Source: NORP233 sp050186825
GTDB lineage: Bacteria; Planctomycetota; J058
Assembly: GCA_050186825.1 (NCBI GenBank)
Contig: JBFWYD010000018.1
Location: 81,179 to 145,178 of the forward strand
Direction of reading: 5' to 3'
Length of the DNA: 64,000 nt
The notes beneath the pieces are model-generated. The model saw only the letters and a program-made list of their open reading frames with translations, did not search any database and was not told the DNA's origin. A program made the position numbers and the translations under genes. This document shows positions 19,562-28,269 of this stretch, piece after piece. Each line of letters starts with the position of its first letter. Position 1 is the stretch's first letter.

Positions 19562-20076
19562 GCAGCCGCTTCGAAATGGACGAGGTCGAGCTCGACTTGA
19601 CCCCGATGATCGACATCGTCTTCAACCTCCTGATCTTCTTCATGTGCGCGACCAAGTTCCGCACCCCTGAGGGCGTGATCGAGGCCTTCCTGCCCAAGGA
19701 CAAGGGGCAGGCCGCGGGCACCCCGCAGATCGACCTCAACGAGGTCCGCATCAAGCTGCTCTGGTACGACGAGTCCGGCCGCCCCACCAAGGAGGACCGC
19801 GGCTGCGTCGTCCTCAAGGTCGGCGACGACAAGTTCAACAACGCCGGCGACTTCGAGCGCGGCCGCTTCCCCGAGATGTCCGACGTGTGGAAGAACCTCC
19901 ACGCCAAGCTCCTCGAGTTCAAGGCCGGCTACAAGGGCTCGAGCGCCAAGGGCCTCCCGGTGATCATCGACGCCCGCCGGCAGGTCCCGACCAAGTACGT
20001 GATCTCCGCCCTGAACGAGGTCGTCCGCGCCGGCATCTCCGACGTGACCTTCGCCGCCCCGGAGATCGACTACTAG
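19558..20076 (+). CDS. ExbD/TolR-family protein 2
   Basis: Second ExbD paralogue, 172 aa, starting at a GTG overlapping the previous stop by 4 bp. It has the same short tail and DLTPMIDIVFNLLIFFMCATKF helix with the relay Asp, then a longer periplasmic domain ending VIIDARRQVPTKYVISALNEV. Two different ExbD chains may form a heterodimer in the ExbB pore, like TolR-type or AglS/AglV pairs of motility motors. Last gene of the operon; a 140-bp gap follows. Confidence 0.9.
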   Translation: MSSRFEMDEVELDLTPMIDIVFNLLIFFMCATKFRTPEGVIEAFLPKDKGQAAGTPQIDLNEVRIKLLWYDESGRPTKEDRGCVVLKVGDDKFNNAGDFERGRFPEMSDVWKNLHAKLLEFKAGYKGSSAKGLPVIIDARRQVPTKYVISALNEVVRAGISDVTFAAPEIDY

Positions 20077-20216
20077 GCCCCGCGCCACCGCCCCGTGGGC
20101 GCCAGCCCCCTGGGCGGCCCGCCTGCCCATTGCGCCGAGCCTCGGAGGCCCCGAGGCTCGCGTGCTGTACCCCCGGCTCCTGGGGAAAGGTCCCTAGCCT
20201 CGGTGACCCTAGTCCG

Positions 20217-21569
20217 GTGACGCAGCCCGAGACGACGCTCACGATCGTCATCCCCGCCTACGACGAGGAGGACGCGATCGAGGCGATCTGCGAGCGCTGC
20301 GTCGCGGCCAAGCAGCGCCTCCTCAGCGAGACGGACCTCGACGACGTGGAGCTCATCGTCGTCAGCGACGGATCGACCGACGCGACGGTCGCGCGCGCCA
20401 CGCGCTTCGCGGACGCCGGCCAGCTCCGCCTGATCGCCTACGCGCCGAACGCCGGCTACGGCGCCGCGCTGAAGCGGGGCTTTTGCGAGGGCCGCGGCGG
20501 GCTCGTCGCCTTCTTGGACGCGGACGGCACCTGCGATCCGGAGTTCCTGGTCCCGCTCACCAACGCCTGCCTGCGGGACGGCGCGGACATCGCCTGCGGC
20601 TCTCGCATGCACCCGGGCGCGAAGATGCCGCTGGTGCGGCGCCTCGGGAACCGCCTGTTCTCGGGGATCATCAACCTCCTCGCCCAGACCGAGCTCCGCG
20701 ACTCCGCCTCCGGAATGCGGGTCCTCCGGCGGAGCAGCCTGGCCCGGCTCTACCCTCTCCCCGACGGGCTGCACTTCACGCCGGCCATGAGCTGCCGGGC
20801 CATGCTCGACGCGCAGGTCCGGCTGGTCGAGCTGGACATGCCCTACGAGGAGCGCGTCGGGCGCTCCAAGCTGAACGTCGTCACCGACGGGCTCCGCTTC
20901 CTGCGCGTGATCCTCGACACGGCGCTGACCTACCGGCCCTTCCGCCTGTTCGGCGCGACCGCGCTGCTCCTGCTCGGCCTGGCGCTGCTCCTCGGCCTCT
21001 CGATCGCCCACGCCAAGTGGATCTCCCCTGGCTACGAGCACCTGCCGCGCTGGTACCTGATCCGCATGCTGACCGCGCTCACGGCCGCCTCGGCCGGCAT
21101 GACGATCGCGCTCCTGGGCCTCGTCGCCGAGCGGCTCGCCGTGCTGATCGAGGAGCATCAGCCCCCGCCAGGCGTGCTGCACCGGGTGCTGCTGCCGCCG
21201 CTCAAGGACGAGCGGATCCTGTTCCTGGGGCTCCTGTTCGCCGCGGCCGGGGTGCTGCTGAACGGCGGCACCTTCAGCGAGTGGGCGCGGACCGGGCACA
21301 TCACCCTCGACCTGTGGTGGAGCTACATCGTCACCGGCGCGTTCCTGATCGTGACGGGCCTGCAGCTCGCCGCCTGCGGCGTCCTCGACAGGATCATCGC
21401 GCTCCTCGCCGACCGGCGCCGCAGCCAGGCGGCCCTCGAGGCGGAGGCCTCGCCGGCGGTGCCCCTGGAGGCGGAGGCCCTGGAGGCGGAGGCCTCGCCG
21501 GCGGTGCCCCTGGGGGCGGAGGCCCAGGAGTGCCAGGACTCGCTCGTGCCCGCGAACCCCCATGGCTAG
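20217..21569 (+). CDS. Family 2 glycosyltransferase with C-terminal membrane helices
   Basis: Transfers a sugar from a nucleotide or lipid carrier, probably in envelope glycan assembly; 450 aa. Residues about 8-230 are a GT-A fold: LTIVIPAYDEEDAIEAICER, VVSDGSTDATV, and AFLDADGTCDPEF with the metal-binding DxD. Membrane helices follow at about 245-265, 290-312 and 340-400, as in dolichyl-phosphate-mannose synthase-like enzymes. The last 35 residues are two copies of EAEASPAVPL, from a 30-bp duplication. GTG is used; no strong SD. Its stop lies inside the next gene (8-bp overlap). Confidence 0.85.
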   Translation: MTQPETTLTIVIPAYDEEDAIEAICERCVAAKQRLLSETDLDDVELIVVSDGSTDATVARATRFADAGQLRLIAYAPNAGYGAALKRGFCEGRGGLVAFLDADGTCDPEFLVPLTNACLRDGADIACGSRMHPGAKMPLVRRLGNRLFSGIINLLAQTELRDSASGMRVLRRSSLARLYPLPDGLHFTPAMSCRAMLDAQVRLVELDMPYEERVGRSKLNVVTDGLRFLRVILDTALTYRPFRLFGATALLLLGLALLLGLSIAHAKWISPGYEHLPRWYLIRMLTALTAASAGMTIALLGLVAERLAVLIEEHQPPPGVLHRVLLPPLKDERILFLGLLFAAAGVLLNGGTFSEWARTGHITLDLWWSYIVTGAFLIVTGLQLAACGVLDRIIALLADRRRSQAALEAEASPAVPLEAEALEAEASPAVPLGAEAQECQDSLVPANPHG

Positions 21570-22302
21570 CCCCACCTTCGACGCCTGCGCGCACGACTAC
21601 GAGGTGCAGCTGGCGCAGGGCCTCTCCCTCTCGGGCGAGGGGCGCGAGTACTTCAGCCGCGCCCGCTGCGACCACCTCCGCACCTGGTGGACCCGCGCTG
21701 GCTTCCCCGAGCCGCGAGCGCTCGTCGACCTGGGCTGCGGCGACGGGCTCGGGACCCTCCACCTCGCCGAGCGCTTCCCAGCCGCGGAGGTCCTCGGCGT
21801 GGACCCCTCCCAGGCGTCGCTGGACCTGGCGCGCAGCCGACTGGCGCGCTCCCGGGGCCCGAGCGACCAGGACGCGAGCGCGCGGGTCCGCTTCGAGCCC
21901 GACGCGAAGGCCCTCCGCGGCCGCGCAGACCTCGTCCACGTCAACGGCGTCTTGCACCACGTCGAGCCGGTGCAGCGCCCGGGCTTCCTGTCCGAGCTCC
22001 GCTCCCTCCTCGACCCCAGCGGGACCGCTGCGATCTTCGAGAACAACCCTCTGAACCCGGGCACGCGCTGGGTCATGTCGCGGATCCCCTTCGACCGCGA
22101 CGCCCGCCCCCTCTCGTGTCGCCGGCTCGTCGCCGCGCTCGAGGACGCGGGTCTGGAGGTGGCGCACACCCGCCACCTCTTCTACTTCCCCCGCCTCCTG
22201 TCGGCGCTCCGCCCGCTCGAGGGGCCGCTGGGGCGACTCCCCCTGGGCGCCCAGTACGCCGTGCTCGCGAAGCTCGCCAAGCACCCCTCGGGTCGGCCAT
22301 GA
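21562..22302 (+). CDS. Class I SAM-dependent methyltransferase
   Basis: A 246-aa methyltransferase. Motif I is VDLGCGDGLGTLHLAERFP (residues about 55-73), the acidic ribose-binding residue is in VLGVDPSQASLD, and LVHVNGVLHHVEP is the post-motif segment of the UbiE/Methyltransf_11-12 type. Lies between two glycosyltransferases with 4-8 bp overlaps on both sides, so it probably modifies the same glycan or lipid-linked intermediate. Substrate not known. Confidence 0.88.
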   Translation: MASPTFDACAHDYEVQLAQGLSLSGEGREYFSRARCDHLRTWWTRAGFPEPRALVDLGCGDGLGTLHLAERFPAAEVLGVDPSQASLDLARSRLARSRGPSDQDASARVRFEPDAKALRGRADLVHVNGVLHHVEPVQRPGFLSELRSLLDPSGTAAIFENNPLNPGTRWVMSRIPFDRDARPLSCRRLVAALEDAGLEVAHTRHLFYFPRLLSALRPLEGPLGRLPLGAQYAVLAKLAKHPSGRP

Positions 22303-23933
22303 CGCCCGACCCGACCCCGCGCCCGACGCCGCTCCTCGATCGGACTCTGGGCGTGGTCCTCCTCGCCTACTGTGGCCTGGCCGCGCTCGCGGCCTGGGCG
22401 AGCTTCGACACGATCAACTGCGACGGCATCTGCTACCTGACGAGGTCCCAGCACCTGGCGCGAGGCGAGCTCCTGGCGTCGGTGTCCGGCTACTGGAGCC
22501 CCCTGCTGATCTGGCTGGTGGCCCCGCTCCTGTGGCTGGGCCTCCCCGCGCTGGTCGCCGCGCGCGTCGTGCTCGCGCTGGGCGGCGCGGGCCTGATCCT
22601 CGCCACCGATCGGCTCTGCGCGCGCGCCGCCCTCAGGGGCATCGAGCGAGGCCTGGCGCTGGGCCTCATGGCCCTGTTCGCGGCCCGAGTCGTGGGCGAC
22701 GTGCTGACCCCGGACCTCCTCCTGGCGGCCTGCCTGGTCGGCTACTCCTCCCTCGCCCTGCATCCGGAGCTCAGCGAGCGGCCCCGCCTGGCGCTCGCCA
22801 CGGGCGCCGCGGCCGGGCTGGCCTACCTGGCCAAGGCCTACGCCCTCCCCTTCGTCGCCCTGCACTTCCCGCTGACCCTGCTGCTGCGGCGCTTCGCCCT
22901 GGGCGAGGACGTGCCGCTTCCCCGACTCCGGCGCACCGCCCTGCTCGCCGCCGCCGGCCTGGCGCTCGTCGCGTTGCCGTGGGTCGTGGTCCTGAGCGTC
23001 CGCTACTCCCGGCCGACCTGGGGCACGGTGGGCCCCCTGGCGCACGCCGCGGCGGGCCCCGGCGTCGTCCCTGGGCAGGTGCAGCATCCGAGCCGCGTGG
23101 GGATCTGGGGCGAAGAGACGGACCCAGCGGCCGAGGCGCGCTTCAACGCCCGCTACGTCCACTGGTCGCCCTTCGCCTCCCGGTCCAACGCGCTCCACCA
23201 GGCCCGGATCCTGTGGGCCACCGCCAAGGCGGCCAAGAGCGTGTTCCAGGAGCTGGACCCCGTGGGCCTCTCCCTGTCCGCGCTCCTCCTCGCGCCCTTC
23301 GCGTTCCTGCTCCCCCGGGACCGAATCGACCCCCGGCTCAGGTTCCTCTGCCTGTGGGTGCCCCTGACGAGCGCGCTCTTCACGAGCGGGTACCTGCTGA
23401 TCCTGGTGGACTGGCGCTACCTGGCCCCCTACCTGACCCCCCTGGTCGTGGTGCTCCTCCTCTCGGCGGGGGCTCAGGTCGGCGACGCCCTGGCAGGGAA
23501 GCGGAGCCACCTGGCGCTGCGCGTGTGCCTCGTGTGCCTGCTCGCGGCCTACCCCGCCCATCGGCTGCAGACGCGGCTGCGGCGCCCGCGAGACGCCTGG
23601 ATCGAGCAGCGCACCCGGCTCGTCTCCGCCCTGAGGTCAGGCCCGCGCGGCCGGGTCGCCCTCCTCTGCGAACCAGGGCGAACCCCCCAGGATCAGGAGC
23701 GGATCACCGAGCTCGCCTTTTGCCTCGGCCGGCCGATCGTGGGCCACATGGTGGGGGAGCTGACCCCGGAGCCCCTCGCCTCCCAGCAGGTCGAGTCGGT
23801 GTTCGCGATCTCGGCCCGGGGCACGCCAGACTCGAGCTTCCCCCCCGGCTGGACCCGGTCATACACCTTCACGGTCCCAGACCCCGAGGGCGACTTCGTC
23901 CTGGACGTCTTCGACCGCGCTGGCCCGAGGTGA
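22299..23933 (+). CDS. Multi-span membrane glycosyltransferase (GT-C type)
   Basis: A 544-aa polytopic membrane protein with about ten hydrophobic helices. A short acidic loop after the first helix (SFDTINCDGICYLTRSQHLA) carries the Asp typical of ArnT/PMT-type lipid-phosphosugar transferases, and VGDVLTPDLLLAACLVGY resembles the DUF2029/PMT_2 core. The soluble C-terminal domain follows the last helix near residue 430. It overlaps the methyltransferase by 4 bp, closing a three-gene glycan operon. Family is by topology and loop motif; the exact GT family is uncertain. Confidence 0.7.
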   Translation: MTPDPTPRPTPLLDRTLGVVLLAYCGLAALAAWASFDTINCDGICYLTRSQHLARGELLASVSGYWSPLLIWLVAPLLWLGLPALVAARVVLALGGAGLILATDRLCARAALRGIERGLALGLMALFAARVVGDVLTPDLLLAACLVGYSSLALHPELSERPRLALATGAAAGLAYLAKAYALPFVALHFPLTLLLRRFALGEDVPLPRLRRTALLAAAGLALVALPWVVVLSVRYSRPTWGTVGPLAHAAAGPGVVPGQVQHPSRVGIWGEETDPAAEARFNARYVHWSPFASRSNALHQARILWATAKAAKSVFQELDPVGLSLSALLLAPFAFLLPRDRIDPRLRFLCLWVPLTSALFTSGYLLILVDWRYLAPYLTPLVVVLLLSAGAQVGDALAGKRSHLALRVCLVCLLAAYPAHRLQTRLRRPRDAWIEQRTRLVSALRSGPRGRVALLCEPGRTPQDQERITELAFCLGRPIVGHMVGELTPEPLASQQVESVFAISARGTPDSSFPPGWTRSYTFTVPDPEGDFVLDVFDRAGPR

Positions 23934-24087
23934 CCCGCCCACCCGGTCCGCCTCCCGGGTGGCCCAGTCGCCCAAGGAGGTGGCCCGAGATTCTCCCCCA
24001 GCCCATCCTCGGACTCGCGCCCGGCCACATCCGAGGGTAGTATCCGCCGCTTCCCCGAGCCCGGGCGACTCAGCGCCAGGAGACGAC

Positions 24088-24384
24088 ATGTACCGTTGCG
24101 AGATTTCGGGCGAGATCATCCCCGTGGGCCAGCGCTCGCGGAAGGTCATCCTCAAGGTCCGCCCCGTCCACTACACCCAGCGCCCCGGCGCCAACCGCCG
24201 CCGCGTCCGCCGCAAGCGCAAGGAAGTCGGCGATCCGGGCGGCATGGGCTGGGAGGTCGTCCGCGAGGCCTACGTCTGCCAGCGCGTCTGGGAGCAGTAC
24301 CAGACGATCGAGCCCGAGGTGCTCCCCGCCAAGGAGAGCCGCCCGAGCCTCCTGTCCCAGATCGAGGACCAGATCTGCGTCTGA
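24088..24384 (+). CDS. Small conserved-looking protein, unknown function
   Basis: A 98-aa basic protein beginning MYRCEISGEIIPVGQRSRKV, with a strongly basic middle (NRRRVRRKRKEVG) and Cys at residues 4, about 70 and 97. The ATG at 24088 has AGGAG 5 nt upstream, and a TAGTAT -10-like box lies at 24038. The opening C-x-I-S-G-x-x-I-P resembles the first zinc knuckle of nucleic-acid-binding proteins, and the basic stretch suits RNA or DNA contact. This is inference only. Confidence 0.6.
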   Translation: MYRCEISGEIIPVGQRSRKVILKVRPVHYTQRPGANRRRVRRKRKEVGDPGGMGWEVVREAYVCQRVWEQYQTIEPEVLPAKESRPSLLSQIEDQICV

Positions 24385-24574
24385 GCGCTGCGCGCCCCCA
24401 CGGCGCCAGCGCCTGAGCCGCCTGAGCCAGTCGAAGCCCACGGGAACGATCGCGGCCTCCGCCACCACGGCGGGGGCCGCTTCGCTTACGTACGCCCCCC
24501 GCGCGCCGTGTGACCCGGGTCAGCGCCTGCCGCGCGCGACACTCCCTCCGAGCGAGCCGCCCGGCCCAAACGAG

Positions 24575-24601
24575 CACGGCCCCCGCGCTGCGGGGGCCGT
24601 G
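24575..24601. terminator. Bidirectional hairpin between convergent genes
   Basis: Perfect 12-bp stem CACGGCCCCCGC around a 3-nt loop, between the + gene ending at 24384 and the - gene ending at 24627. The position suits a shared terminator; T-runs are lacking on both sides. The rest of the 242-bp gap is featureless. Confidence 0.65.
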
Positions 24602-24626
24602 TCGCGTCCTGCGCCTAAACGAGCGC

Positions 24627-24905
24627 CTAGTTCCCCTCGTCGTCCGCCGGCGGGTCCTCCTTCTCGCCCTTGGCCGGCGCAGGCGCCCCCGTCTTCGCGG
24701 GCGGCGGCGCGTCCTCGGGCTCGTCGCCTTCGTCGGGCTTGGCGGGCTTGGCCGGCGACTTGGCAGCGGGCTTGGCCGGCGACTTCGCGGCCGCGGCCGT
24801 CGTCTTCTTGCCCTTCCCCTTCTTGGCGGGCGGCGGAGACCCCGGACACCCGATCGCGCTCAGGGCCAGGCAGAGACAGAGGACATGCACGGTTCGAGCG
24901 AACAT
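24627..24905 (-). CDS. Small predicted lipoprotein, Ala/Lys/Pro-rich
   Basis: A 92-aa protein with a lipoprotein signal (LCLCLALSAIGC, lipid-modified Cys near residue 20). The rest is low-complexity: KKGKGKK, repeats of AKSPAKP, then an acidic Pro-rich end. The ATG whose first base is 24905 is chosen because AGGAGGTG lies 5 nt upstream; a GTG two codons earlier would overlap this SD. It probably is a flexible envelope tether. No known family. Confidence 0.65.
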   Translation of the reverse strand: MFARTVHVLCLCLALSAIGCPGSPPPAKKGKGKKTTAAAAKSPAKPAAKSPAKPAKPDEGDEPEDAPPPAKTGAPAPAKGEKEDPPADDEGN

Positions 24906-25059
24906 AGGCACCTCCTGCGGTGAGCCCGGGACGATACCAGCGGCCGACGCGCCACCCCTGACCCATCGCGAGGGCGCGATTCCCCGCCGAGGAGCCCTCG
25001 ACAGGGCTGCACTCCCTGGCTACTCGGGGCCGCGGAGTGGACCGCGCATGTCCCGGCGT

Positions 25060-28000
25060 TCAGCGTGCGCGCGCCCCGAGGACCTCGAGCGCGCGACGGT
25101 GACCTGGAGCGAGTGGCCCGCGTCGCGCGCGCGCGATCACCTCACGAGCCTCGGCCAGGCGACCGAGACCGATCAGCGCCTCCACCTGCCACAGCGCGCG
25201 GCGGACGCTCACCCCTCGCGTGCCCTTCAGCAGACGCAGGGCAGCCTCATGGCGCTTGGACCCGAGCAGGAAGCGCACGAGCAGCTCCTGGGCGCGTGGG
25301 TGCTCCTCGGCGAGGCGGATCGCCTGGGCAGCGACGAGCTCGCCGGAGGCCGATTGCAACCGCCCGATGAGCTCGAGCAGCGCCTTGGCCGGGCGCTGGC
25401 TCGAGTCGCGTTCCAGCACGCTGCGGAGCGTCCCTGTGGCTGCAGCGAGCTGGCCCTGGGCGGCCTCCGCGAGGGCCAACTCCTCCTGGACCGCGAGGGC
25501 GGTCGGTTCGCCGGCGAGCACCTGCCGGAACAGGGCCGTCGCTGCGGCGGGATCGCCCTCCGCTGCCGCGGCGCGGCCGGCCTCGAAGGCCAGGACGCGG
25601 GTCAGCTCGGGTCGGGCGCCGCGGGCGCGGCCGACGAGCGCGCGCACCTCGACCCACTCGCCGGCCTCGACGAGCAGGCTCAGCTCGACCAGGACCTGCT
25701 CCGGCAGCGCGCGGATCATGGGCTGGAGCAGCGCGCGCGCCTCGGCCAGGCGTCCCGCCTGGTGGGCCTCGCGAGCGCGCCGGCTCATGCCGGCGAACTC
25801 GGTGGGCAGCGGGCCCTGCCCCTCCAGGCTCCAGGGCGTGGTCCACAGGGGACGCGAGCCCCGCTCGAGCTCGAGGACCAAGGAGATCGGCTCGGGCCAG
25901 GGGTTCGCGCGCTCGACGAGGACCTGGTGGATCCCGGCGGTCAGGCGCTCGGGGTCGCTCGTCACCTGCTCGTCGCGCGCCATCGTCCCGCCGCGCAGCA
26001 GGCGCGGGTCGCCCTTCGACGGCGGGGCGTCGTCGCGCACGAAGAGGTCGATGTCGACCACGGCCCCGCGGGCGCGGATGGTCCAGGGGCCGGGCGGCAG
26101 GTCCCACAGGAAGCGCACGGCCTGCTGGTCGGGGGCGAGAGTGATCGTGACGTGGTCGCCCATGATCGTGGCGCCTAGCAGCCGCGGCGCGCTGTCCCGG
26201 GTGGCGAACTCGTCGGCGACCTGGCGGCAGCCGCGCAGCTCGGCGCCCGTCTGGAGGTCGTCGAGCCCGCGGAGGGTGCCGAGCAGACCGCGCAGCGCCG
26301 CGAGCTCCGCGAGGGCGCGCACTCGCGCGGCCGTGGGCCGGTGCCGCACGAGGAGCTCGAGCGAGCGGAGCTTGGGCAGGTCCATCTTGATCTGGCCCCA
26401 GCCTTCGAGCCACAGGTCGGCGAAGGCGTGGCTCCAGAGCGGCGGCCGGTGGCGCACCTCGAGCGGCCCGAGCCGGGAGAGCAGCCGCAGCCGAGCGCCT
26501 GCGTCAGGCACCCGCGACAAGAACGCAGCGCAGGCGACCCAGGCCTCTCGCGCCAGCCACCAGGGCGCCCGCTCCCAGGCGGCCGCGCTCACCACCTCCT
26601 CGAGCAGCGCCTCGAGCTCCTTGCTCGTCGGGCGCCCAATGCTCAGGAAGCGGGACCAGGCTCGCGCCAGGCGCGCGACCCAGGCCTGGAGCGACTCTGC
26701 CGGCTCGCCGCCGGCCGGGCTGCCTGCCTCCCCGGTCGCGCCGTCAGCGCCCCGTCCCTCGCTCCCCTGCGCGAGCCGCGCGAAGGCGGCCTGGGCCTCG
26801 CCAGCCCCGGAGCCCGACGCGAAGCGGGTGCTGCCCCAGCACAGCTCGGCGCGCAGGCTGCCCCGCGCGCGCGCCTCGACCAGGGCGGCCAGCGCCTCGT
26901 CGAAGCGCCCGGCGTCCGCGAGCGCGGCGCCGGTCGCACCCCGCTGCCCTCCGCGACGCGCAGCCTCGACCGCCTCGAGAAACAGCTCGTCGAGCGTCGC
27001 CACTCTCTTGGCCCACACCTCGTTGGTCCCGCCCTCCTCGCGGATCACGTGGCGGACCAACTCGTCGAGCCGGCCGCGCAGCGCAGCGATCGCGGGGTCC
27101 TCGGCGGTCGCGCCCTCCCCGGGCGGGAGATCCGACGGCGCGGCCTTCGTCGTGCCAGGCGTCGCTGGGCCGTGGTCGTCTCCCAGGCTCGACTCCGTGC
27201 CCGCGCTCGCGCTCTTGCTCGGGCCCCTCGCGACGGTGGCCAGCGCTGCGCCTGCACCCACCAGCCCGAGGCACACCGCGCCGGCCAGGGCCACTCGCAG
27301 CCACGGTCCGCTCACGCGCGCGGGCCTCGGCGCGAGGAAGGCGTCGAGCGCGTCGGCCAGCGAGGCCGCGCTGTCGGTGCGCTCCTTGGAGGGGGCCATG
27401 GCCGCCACGGCGATCGCGTCCAGCGCGGGGGGAACCTCGGGGACGAAGTCCCGCGGACGCGGCAGGTTTCCGCTGGCCGCGGCGGCCAGGACCTCGGGCA
27501 GCCCCGCCAGCCGCTGCACCGGAGACTCACCCGTGAGCAGGCAGAACAGCGTGGCCCCGAGCGAGTAGACGTCCGCCCGCTCGTCGACCTTGCTCGCGTC
27601 GAGCAGCTGCTCGGGCGCCGCGTAGGCCACGGTCCCCGCGAAGGTGCCCGAGCGCGTCATGTGCGAGGCCCCGGGGTCGCTGCGCTTGGCGAGGCCGAAG
27701 TCGAGCAGCACGGGCCCTCGCCCAGGCACGAGCACGACGTTCTCGGGCTTGATGTCCCGGTGCAGGATCCCGCGCCCGTGCGCGTAGGCCACCGCGCCCG
27801 CGAGCGAGGCCACGAGCTCCGCGGCCCGCCGCGGCTCGAGCCGCCCCTTGCGCCGCACCAGCCCCGAGAGCGGCTCTCCCCCGAGCCACTCGGTGACCAT
27901 GTAGGGGATCCCCTCGATCTCCCCCGAGCTGTGCACGGTCAGGAGCTGCGGGTGGTGGAGCTGCCCCAGCGCCTTCGCCTCACGCTCGAAGCGCTGCCGC

Positions 28001-28212
28001 TGGGCGGGGCTCGCCTGCCGGCTCGCGAGCAGCAGCTTGATCGCCACGTCGCGCCCGATCGCCTCGTCGCGGGCGCGGTAGACCACGCCCATCCCCCCCT
28101 CGCCGACCTTCTCGAGCACCCGGTAGGGCCCGATCCGCTCGACGCCGAGCCCCCGCAGCACGTCCGACTGCGGCTCGAAGGCGCCCTCGGTGGCGGACCA
28201 GGTGAAGCTCAT
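25060..28212 (-). CDS. Membrane Ser/Thr protein kinase with TPR-rich extracytoplasmic part
   Basis: A 1050-aa Hanks-type kinase. The kinase domain spans residues about 29-295: GEGGMGVVYRA loop, catalytic Lys59 (VAIKL), HRDIKPEN (Asp153, Asn158), DFG (Asp171), and an APEQ P+1 loop. A membrane helix at about 305-330 is followed by a long helical region with TPR-like units to the C-terminus (AREAHQAGRLAEARALLQPM, ALLELIGRLQSAS). Kinase-TM-TPR receptors of this sort are common in planctomycetes. Lies 57 bp after the exported TPR gene on the same strand and may sense or regulate an envelope complex. No clear promoter directly upstream. Confidence 0.9.
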   Translation of the reverse strand: MSFTWSATEGAFEPQSDVLRGLGVERIGPYRVLEKVGEGGMGVVYRARDEAIGRDVAIKLLLASRQASPAQRQRFEREAKALGQLHHPQLLTVHSSGEIEGIPYMVTEWLGGEPLSGLVRRKGRLEPRRAAELVASLAGAVAYAHGRGILHRDIKPENVVLVPGRGPVLLDFGLAKRSDPGASHMTRSGTFAGTVAYAAPEQLLDASKVDERADVYSLGATLFCLLTGESPVQRLAGLPEVLAAAASGNLPRPRDFVPEVPPALDAIAVAAMAPSKERTDSAASLADALDAFLAPRPARVSGPWLRVALAGAVCLGLVGAGAALATVARGPSKSASAGTESSLGDDHGPATPGTTKAAPSDLPPGEGATAEDPAIAALRGRLDELVRHVIREEGGTNEVWAKRVATLDELFLEAVEAARRGGQRGATGAALADAGRFDEALAALVEARARGSLRAELCWGSTRFASGSGAGEAQAAFARLAQGSEGRGADGATGEAGSPAGGEPAESLQAWVARLARAWSRFLSIGRPTSKELEALLEEVVSAAAWERAPWWLAREAWVACAAFLSRVPDAGARLRLLSRLGPLEVRHRPPLWSHAFADLWLEGWGQIKMDLPKLRSLELLVRHRPTAARVRALAELAALRGLLGTLRGLDDLQTGAELRGCRQVADEFATRDSAPRLLGATIMGDHVTITLAPDQQAVRFLWDLPPGPWTIRARGAVVDIDLFVRDDAPPSKGDPRLLRGGTMARDEQVTSDPERLTAGIHQVLVERANPWPEPISLVLELERGSRPLWTTPWSLEGQGPLPTEFAGMSRRAREAHQAGRLAEARALLQPMIRALPEQVLVELSLLVEAGEWVEVRALVGRARGARPELTRVLAFEAGRAAAAEGDPAAATALFRQVLAGEPTALAVQEELALAEAAQGQLAAATGTLRSVLERDSSQRPAKALLELIGRLQSASGELVAAQAIRLAEEHPRAQELLVRFLLGSKRHEAALRLLKGTRGVSVRRALWQVEALIGLGRLAEAREVIARARRGPLAPGHRRALEVLGARAR

Positions 28213-28269
28213 CGTGCTCCGTCGTCCCGGGGCGCGACGGTCATGACCCGTCGCGCGCGTGCACGTCGC

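Noticed and set aside
24385..24626. Possible small genes or RNAs in the gap
   Set aside because: Only the 12-bp terminator-like stem is supported; no conserved start, SD or RNA motif was seen.
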